A DNA stretch of 64,000 nt, taken from contig PUFA01000284.1 of assembly GCA_003508835.1 (NCBI GenBank), positions 638,501-702,500 of the forward strand. Reading direction: 5' to 3'. A model generated the notes under the pieces. It worked only from the letters and a program-made list of their open reading frames with translations, had not been told where the DNA came from and did not search any database. Shown here piece by piece: positions 57,335 to 64,000 of this stretch; the first letter of the stretch is position 1, and each line of letters starts with the position of its first letter. This DNA comes from Eonycteris spelaea (Eukaryota > Chordata > Mammalia > Chiroptera > Pteropodidae). The translations under genes were made by a program, and so were the position numbers.

Positions 57335-60300
57335 TAACTAATTTCTAAGAACATATTCTGGATCGAATGTTCTAATGGCTCTAATAGATGGTTATTCTCT
57401 TCGAAGCTATTTTTAAGTGACAATAAAATGTGCATAGCTAGGGAAATTAAACATTAATTTTCTAAAATATTTTTCTGACATTTGTAAGAAATGTTGGCAA
57501 TCTACCAAAACCAAGGCAAAAGAAATACGAGTCTATAACATTTTAATGTGTCAGGGTAGAAAGCAAGGAGTAGCCATTTCTTTCAGAAAATTTGTGTTAG
57601 GTTAAGTCAGAAAAAAAGATTGGATAGAAATACTAAGGATGATAGCATATCATGAAAACCTAGCCAAATTATATATTCTAAGAGTTAAGACATGAATATT
57701 TTGAATGAATAACAATATACAAAAATTTGTTAACCTTTATTGAGCACAAAATTTTCTGCTGGGCATTGTAATAAGAAAGAAAGATTATTTTTGATTAATC
57801 CAAAACCACATGGCATTTTACTAATTTTTGAAAATTGTACTGAAAAAATGTATTTTTGTCATACTATAAATTTAGGAAGTGTAAACATTTAAGAAGAGAA
57901 GTCGATTTGGGCTCTTTCTGGACAGGCTTTTCCTCACCGATATGGACCAACAGATGTGGATGTGCCTCAAGACATGACATCTTCTCATAGCAAACAATAC
58001 CTCTGTCATATCAGCATTATTAGTTATTAGGGAAGTTTTGTAAATTAATATGACATTAAGAGAAATAATAGTAATAAAATACAGCATCAAATCAATAGTT
58101 ATATTAAATCTTATAATGCTTGTCAAATTTTAGCTCTTCTTATTTTTTTAATAAAGATTAAGTATAAACAAATGGCACATTTTTCTATCACCTTTTAAAA
58201 AAATTTACTGTGATGAACTAAAGTGAAGACTGTGCCTGAGCCTTGGGTAAATTCAATTTAACAGCTAAATAATAATTCTCATCTTTCAGTTACTTATGTA
58301 ATAACAAGAGTCACTAAAGAAAAGTCACATGGGTGAAATAGCTCTTCTTTAAAGCTTCAGATTTCAGCAGTTCTAATAGGAGCATATGAGATCCTGTCTA
58401 TATTTAAACCAAGAATTTTTGCTCTTTTGGCCAAACCTTAACTGCAGCACATTAACATTAAAATAAGAAACTTAAGTTAATGGAAGTATTTTAAAGACCT
58501 GAAGAATCCTACTAAATGGCAACTTCACTGCTTCCTGGTACTCTCCTCAAAATATTTCTGTCCAGAGAAAAGGAGGACCGTGAGGTTTTTGTTGGGGGTT
58601 TTTTTCACCTCTAAAAAGAATGAAAAAGTTAAAATCTTGCTCCAGCTTGCATCTTGTTTTACTAGTGCCCCCTCTAGTGGAATTTTCTCAATAACGCAGG
58701 CTCCCAAAAAGGTGGGGAGATTTACGACACTAAGCACATATTTTGTTTGCTTTTTTACATTTCCTTTTTAGAAACATTCTAAACAAAATGATGTGAAATA
58801 AACAAACATAATAGTGCATAATAGACGTACAATAGTTTTATCAGCAATTGTAATTAAACAAGGGAGTGATAAAAATCTGTGCTATATTCAGAATGCAAAA
58901 CGATTTCAGATGCAATGTGGCAGACAGACATGAAAACATATTTTGCCAGAATTTCCTGTCATTTATTTTGTGACTTGACTTTTTTCCGTACATCAGCCTA
59001 TTTGGCCATTAGCCTAACACATTGCTACCAAGCACTTTTTTTCTCATTTACTTCAAAACTTATTTTTCCCCTGTCTATTGTTAGCCATTATTTCTTTTTA
59101 ACATCATTAGATGAACCATACCCTTCGTCTCTAACTTTGGCAACTCTTTTTCTTTCTGTAAACTGCACTGATGCCTCAGGTTCAAGATATATAAGCTGAT
59201 TTGTTTACAATTCCCTAGCAGTCTAATTCGAATCATTTTGTTACATCATTTTTTTTCCCATAGTAAATTTATGTTTGCAACTGTGGGGGTGGGAGAGGAG
59301 GAGAGAAACTGTCCCCACCCCAAATGACCATTCTCAACATGGACTCATAGGATTCTTCCTGGAGAAGTCTTGAGCTTGGTAGATGCATCTTGTTCTACAG
59401 GGATCTCTGTCAACTTCTCTTTTTATGCATTTAATGTGCTTCCCCGGTGATAGCCTAAGGGTGCTTTCACTAAACAATTAATGTAAGGCTTCTCCTGGGA
59501 ACCTAATGGGTATTTAGCAGTAAGTTCACTTCCAGTGAATTGTATAATGTGATATTTTGACAATGCATATAGAGAAGGTGCAGAAAGGTGAACTTTTTTT
59601 CTGAAAATGTAATGAACTACCTTCCCAAACTTCTTATCCTTTCGCTATTGTTTGAGGACGAAGAGGAACCAAGCTGCAGTTTAGGATACTGCTGTATGTG
59701 CCCACCTTTCCTTTTGGGGGATAATATCGCAATACTGTTCACTTTTACTAATGTAACGTGCAAGTCTCAATCTATTAGTGAAAGTAAAATTTGCTGTGAC
59801 ATTTTGACTCCGAAGCCGAGCAATGAAAGGTGTAGCACTGCACAGGATATTTGTATTATGTTAATAAAAAATGATACTACCATATGATATTAATACTGAG
59901 CAGAGAACACTGATTAGTATTTTCCTGACCAAAGTTTCAGTCTAATTTTAAAGTTATCAAACACCAACGTTTTAGATTTAATCACTTCATCATCTTAATA
60001 TTCTTTTTCCATGTTCTTGAATTGTCTTTTGTTAACTAGAAAAACTAAAACAGTAATATGGATGCCTAGCATTTTGTCCTCTTTAAAAGCTCCTAAAAAT
60101 AAAGATCATTTATATTCAAAGAGAGTTTTATCAGCATAGTACATTTTTCTATCTCAGAACATGTTCTTTACCAGTAAAATTATAAGCAGAAATAAACAGA
60201 CTAAAATAACACATTTCTAAGTGAATAGTGAATAGTGGATTGAAACAATACATAGTAAATTGAGAATTTATATATCATTTAACTTTAAAACATATTTTAA

Positions 60301-61535
60301 AAATCATTTCTTTGTAATTTTTCATCCTGCTTGCCTGAAGTGCTCAGATAATATACACAATTCTGACCAAGTATGTGTATATTTATCACATATGTATATA
60401 GGTGATTCAAATGTTTCTTTTTAATAAATCTGGCTATTTGCAAAGTTAATAGAAAGTCCCCATCTCAAACTCTTATAATTTAAATCAACATAACACATAC
60501 TGTCTCTTCAATTTTGCTTGCTATTCCAATGACGTTTTTATTCACACTTTCATTTCATACCAATATCTTCATTTTCTGTCAGAAAAATACTGAATGAAAA
60601 ACCTGTGACACAACATAAAGCACACACATAACAAATATCCTTCACCAAAGAAGGAGAAAGTATTGTTGTATTATTGTTGCTGTTATTACTCCTTTATTTT
60701 CATGTCCATATTGATCTATAAATATTTTTATGGCACCTTTAAGAAAATGAAATCCAATTCTGCAAATACCTTCTCCAATCAGAGTTCAAATGATTTTAGT
60801 TACTATCCTCAAAAACTGTTGTTTCCCAATGAGACCAAGGGTGGGCAGTAACAATTACAAATCAATTAACGTAAAGACATTTTATCATTTTTGCCCTCTT
60901 CTTCCGTATTCCTGGGGCACTCAATTGATATTTTCCTACATACAGCATGCTCTGTGTTCCTGCCTGTTAAGCTTATTAAACTGGTGTGCCTTTTTGAATT
61001 ATTACTGAACTTGTGTAGAAAACTCATATGTTGTGAAAAGAATTGCATAAACAGCTGCATCAATCTATTAAGCATAGCAATTGCATGATGAGGTCAATAA
61101 AAGATTGTAGGCAAGATATCTAGAAAGTAATTACTTCTCTTTAATGAATATATAGCCTAGTAATTTCTAAGTGCTATAGGCAAAACAGTGCTATATGTTT
61201 TATAGTATATAAATAAATAGTTATTACCTTACACAAAGAGTAGAAATACATTCTTTGAAGAAAAGTTAATTTGTTGTAAAGAGGCACATTTTGCTTAAAC
61301 CACTTACATGTAATGGATTATCAAGTAATTTCAATATGCTGTAATTGAGAATTACCTCTCTCAACGTGGAATACCCAATTTCATTTTGTACATCTGGGAG
61401 AAAACTGTATTTCCACCTCAGCTATTCTCCTCTACATTAAAAGCATGATTTATAGCATATATTATGTATGGAATGATGGCAATGCAATGTCAACCTTATG
61501 CTATGAATAATTTAGAATTATTTCTTTAGTTTAAA
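57335..61535. other. Long unassigned AT-rich stretch
   Basis: No gene, RNA or clear repeat recognised. Moderate-GC pockets at 59280-59480 and 59650-59830 may be unique conserved DNA. The frames at 58879-59199 (106 codons) and 59588-59887 (99 codons) were checked and have no recognisable domain, signal peptide or neighbouring exons. Confidence 0.35.
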
Positions 61536-61538
61536 TAT

Positions 61539-61552
61539 ATTTGCATGCAAAT
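61539..61552. promoter_or_regulatory. Palindromic double octamer ATTTGCATGCAAAT
   Basis: A perfect 14-bp palindrome made of two overlapping octamer sites (ATTTGCAT and ATGCAAAT) in opposite orientation, the classic POU-factor recognition sequence. It lies in a non-repetitive AT-rich section. Functional use is not shown. Confidence 0.4.
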
Positions 61553-61739
61553 TATAGGATATAATTATTCTCACATTGCAGTCTGGTTTGCCTTTTTTCC
61601 TGCAAAACCCATTTCTCAAGCTGTAACCTTGACATTTATTGTGAATTGGCAGTTAAAGTGTGCATACTTTGCACACACTCTCTCTCGCTTAACAGTACTC
61701 AGATTAAAATTTCATGTTATAATACCATTTGTTAGATGA

Positions 61740-62480
61740 GGTTATGAGAGATAGTCTCATCAAGGTATTAATTTCCCATTTTATTAAGCAAAACCATAGT
61801 CAACCCCTCTTGACACTTTGACAGAGAAACTAAATTTAGAGTGTTAAGGACATTTGCAAATATACACAGCACTCCATTGTCTTCATAATCCTTGAAATGT
61901 TGGGTAGGCATCATAGAGGAAAATAATTTGTTTTTCAGGAACAGGAACTGTTACAAAGCAGTGGCAATTGTTAATGCCCTATTGTTAGTACCAACTGTTT
62001 ATTTCTAAGAAGCTCTAGTCTCTTTAAAGGCTCTAAACACCAAGTAAGAAATCACGAATGTTTACCAGTTAGAATTAAATCCTTCAGAGAATTTTGAAAC
62101 AGCAAAGACTCACCTTCTTTAAACTTAGCTTTCCATTTATCTCTTAACTTTTTCATATTGTCTATGTACAATTGAAAAAAAAAATACCCCACCCGTGTTT
62201 GAAGATGAAGATGACACTAAATAAAGAATTATGTATTTCACCTAATTCACAGAGCTGGGTATTTCTTCAGCTACAAAATAGATTTTTTTGTTTTTAAAAC
62301 AGTCAGTGATATTAACTGAAGCATCAATATCTGCTGCAAAGCTGACCAGCATTCCTAAAACACCAATGCTAGTCACCCAGTGCTGGGAGTTGCTGTACTC
62401 ACCTCAGGGCTGGGAGGAAGTGGGGCAGAAGGAGGTAAGCAGTCTTGCTACAGCCTTCACCATCCACCCATTAAAATCGC
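61740..62480. other. Unassigned sequence
   Basis: Nothing recognised. The 71-codon plus frame at 62288-62503 is incidental. Confidence 0.4.
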
Positions 62481-62484
62481 ACAC

Positions 62485-62600
62485 TGGTCTGCAAGAGAAT
62501 TAGCTTCTAATGTCACTTCTGTCTCTAACCATGTAACTTAAGGAAACTTACACAATAACCAAAGCTTTAGTTTTTCCATGTGTAAAATTTCCTCTTAGAA
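62485..62600 (+). repeat. MIR SINE core fragment
   Basis: AATTAGCTTCTAATGTCACT, CTAACCATGTAACTTAAGGA, AACTTACACAATAACCAAAG, TTAGTTTTTCCATGTGTAAA: sense MIR. Confidence 0.7.
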
Positions 62601-62689
62601 GAGTCACAGGCCCTTTCAATTTTAACTTTCTATTGCTTACACACGTGGAAGAGAGCAGCAATGGCAGAGGAATGAGAGGGCAGAAAATA

Positions 62690-62930
62690 AAAGTCAATAT
62701 TTATTAAGTGCCTGACATGTTCCTGATGTTGTTCTAAGGGTTTTACATTATTAGCTCATTTATATCTTACAAAAACCCTACGAAGCAGGCACTATTATCA
62801 CCCTCATCTAATCACTGAGGGAATTGAGACACAAAGAGGGAAAAAGCACAGAACTAGACAGTGGTAGAAGCAAGATATGAAACCGTTCCTGTCAGGAGCG
62901 ATGCCTGCTTCTCCAGCTCTACATTTACTA
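62690..62930 (-). repeat. MIR SINE, near full length
   Basis: Antisense MIR in order: CAATATTTATTAAGTGCCTG, CTAAGGGTTTTACATTATTA, CCCTACGAAGCAGGCACTAT, ACCCTCATCTAATCACTGAG, GAACTAGACAGTGGTAGAAG, CAAGATATGAAACCG and GAGCGATGCCTGCTTCTCC. One of the best-preserved SINEs here. Confidence 0.9.
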
Positions 62931-62934
62931 CGTG

Positions 62935-63225
62935 ATGATGGAGAACTGGAGGCTAGGAGATTAAGGGATTTGAAAACCAGGAAGAGAAACCTCAGCCTAG
63001 TAAGCAGTTAATCCTATAGTTGGCAAGAATAGGCTTTGAGGACTTACTGAAGGGCCATACGATTTGTTCACTTGCCTTCATCTTGTGTTTCCCCATCCGA
63101 TACTATTTATAGACATTGGCCTTACTTTAAAATACGGAACAATAGCTACACAAAATTGGCATGACTTTGTTTTTTTAAAGATGAGCACCTATTTAGCCAG
63201 ATAATGAACTAATTATGCTGAAACT
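62935..63225. other. Unassigned sequence
   Basis: Nothing recognised. Confidence 0.4.
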
Positions 63226-63226
63226 T

Positions 63227-63251
63227 AAAAAAAAAAAAAAAAAAAAAAAAA
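63227..63251 (+). repeat. A25 homopolymer
   Basis: Twenty-five uninterrupted A. No element was recognised upstream and no duplication of the downstream text was found, so a retrotransposon tail cannot be claimed. Confidence 0.9.
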
Positions 63252-63254
63252 CTG

Positions 63255-63640
63255 GTTTAACCAGGATCGTGTAGTATCCTTCAATTAAGCATCAAAAATG
63301 AGAGCTAGCCAAGTGATTACAGTGAAGGAAGAATAATTTAGAAGTCTGAAGTCATAAATTCTGCTCCTGGGTTTATTGCTAAAAACCTTTAAAAGCTCGG
63401 CTAAGTCTCAGCAGTGGTAGGTCTAAGTTTTTTGTCTGTAAAGTGTAAGGCTTATTCCAGTTTCTACTTCATGTGTAATATTTTATAATTATTTTCTTAG
63501 CTCCATGATCATGGTAACAGGGTAAGACTATTTAGTCAAATCCATGAGCATTTTAACTGTTTAGGCTACTGTTTGGCAAAGTAGGGTCATTGGGCTGCCT
63601 GAGGTGTACCATGATAGATTTAATTTAATATTTATATCTA
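63255..63640. other. Unassigned sequence
   Basis: Nothing recognised. Confidence 0.4.
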
Positions 63641-63720
63641 AAATATTTATTGAGCACCTACTTTGTACATAAATAAACAATAACGTCTGCTCTAGAAGAG
63701 CTCACATTCTAGTATGATTT
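63630..63720 (-). repeat. L2/MIR-like fragment
   Basis: AATATTTATTGAGCACCTAC, TTTGTACATAAATAAACAAT, GAAGAGCTCACATTCTAGTA resemble an antisense old LINE/SINE end ('gagcacctactatgtgcc ... gagctcacattctagt'). The family is not separable by eye. Confidence 0.5.
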
Positions 63721-63823
63721 AATATGTTAATCACATATAAAAGTATTATTGCTGCCTTAGAATTAAGCACAATACTTTGATGAGTCCAACAGTGACAAGG
63801 ACGTTTATCAAATTTTAGTCGGC

Positions 63824-63940
63824 ACACAAGAACCACCGGAGAACTTGTTAAAAATGCAGATTCTGACCCAGGAGGTCTTAGGGCCCAAATATTTTAGGAG
63901 ATTGAAGCAAATGATCTAAGTTTGAGAACCCTATCGTAAG
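63824..63940 (+). mobile_element. MER5A (hAT-Charlie) fragment
   Basis: CACACAAGAACCACCGGAGA, ACTTGTTAAAAATGCAGATT, CTGACCCAGGAGGTCTTAGG, ATGATCTAAGTTTGAGAACC follow the MER5A order. The left terminus is diverged or missing. Confidence 0.8.
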
Positions 63941-64000
63941 TGCTTAAGGACCCACGCATAGTCAAAGGTCGCCCTCAATATTATTCCAAGATTTTAAAAA

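Noticed and set aside
58879..59199. 106-codon open frame
   Set aside because: No domain, signal or coiled coil recognised, no adjacent splice-compatible exon. Frames of this length are expected by chance in 64 kb.
59588..59887. 99-codon frame beginning with Met and containing cysteines
   Set aside because: Not recognised as any family. The region is unique-looking DNA and there is no supporting exon structure.
63227..63251. A25 as the tail of a new retroelement
   Set aside because: No recognisable body upstream, and the downstream flank is not repeated upstream.
1..64000. CRISPR array, tRNA gene, bacterial operon, or replication origin
   Set aside because: No direct repeats with regular spacers, no cloverleaf or complete tRNA A/B box pair outside SINEs, and no prokaryotic gene organisation.

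Overview
This window looks like mammalian nuclear DNA with no recognisable protein-coding gene. It is AT-rich, has no bacterial-style operons, and every open reading frame is short (about 106 codons or less), has no recognisable domain, and is not part of a splice-consistent series. Its recognisable content is mostly interspersed repeats: MIR and L2 remnants, L1 3' ends of several ages, MER5A and Tigger-like DNA transposons, MLT1-type and younger LTRs, and microsatellites. It is best read as an intergenic or deep-intronic gene-poor region.

The most informative taxonomic marker is at 39896-40112. It is a SINE on the minus strand whose head is an essentially full-length 5S rRNA copy, followed by an unrelated body and an A-tail, with perfect 10-bp target-site duplications. 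5S-headed SINEs in mammals are chiefly known from fruit bats (Pteropodidae, MEG family). No carnivore, ruminant, horse, primate or rodent lineage SINEs were recognised. The L1 copies are all 5'-truncated with broken reading frames, which agrees with the reported loss of L1 activity in megabats. A pteropodid bat is therefore the best guess, but it is an inference.

Layout. 1-10400: sparse old repeats (L1M, MIR, MER5A inside a MIR-type SINE, an AAT repeat). 10437-10604: internally deleted Tigger-type element with TA duplications. 13600-14090: non-repetitive block with E-box and homeodomain-type motifs. 17400-18700: L2. 21100-23600: a short inverted-repeat transposon, two L1 3' ends and a long TG microsatellite. 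26600-29550: L1M 3' ends, an L1 inserted in an opposite L1, and an MLT1-type LTR. 30340-36540: a repeat nest containing an L1ME-like element split by an LTR-like block, an L1 inside an older L1, an LTR next to that, and a second LTR inside an antisense L1. 36850-41330: antisense old L1 interrupted by a younger L1 and the 5S SINE. 42166-42620: second Tigger-type element. 44090-44900: G-quadruplex motif and a CpG-enriched non-repetitive block. 48340-48660 and 52320-52570: further candidate conserved elements. 50250-51065: clustered microsatellites. 56345-64000: MIR and MER5A remnants, a 14-bp octamer palindrome and a 25-base A tract.

No undescribed multi-gene system was found. The parts most worth following up are the 5S SINE, the nested insertions with readable duplications, and the candidate distal regulatory blocks. 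Repeat family names come from recognition by eye, not from a database search.
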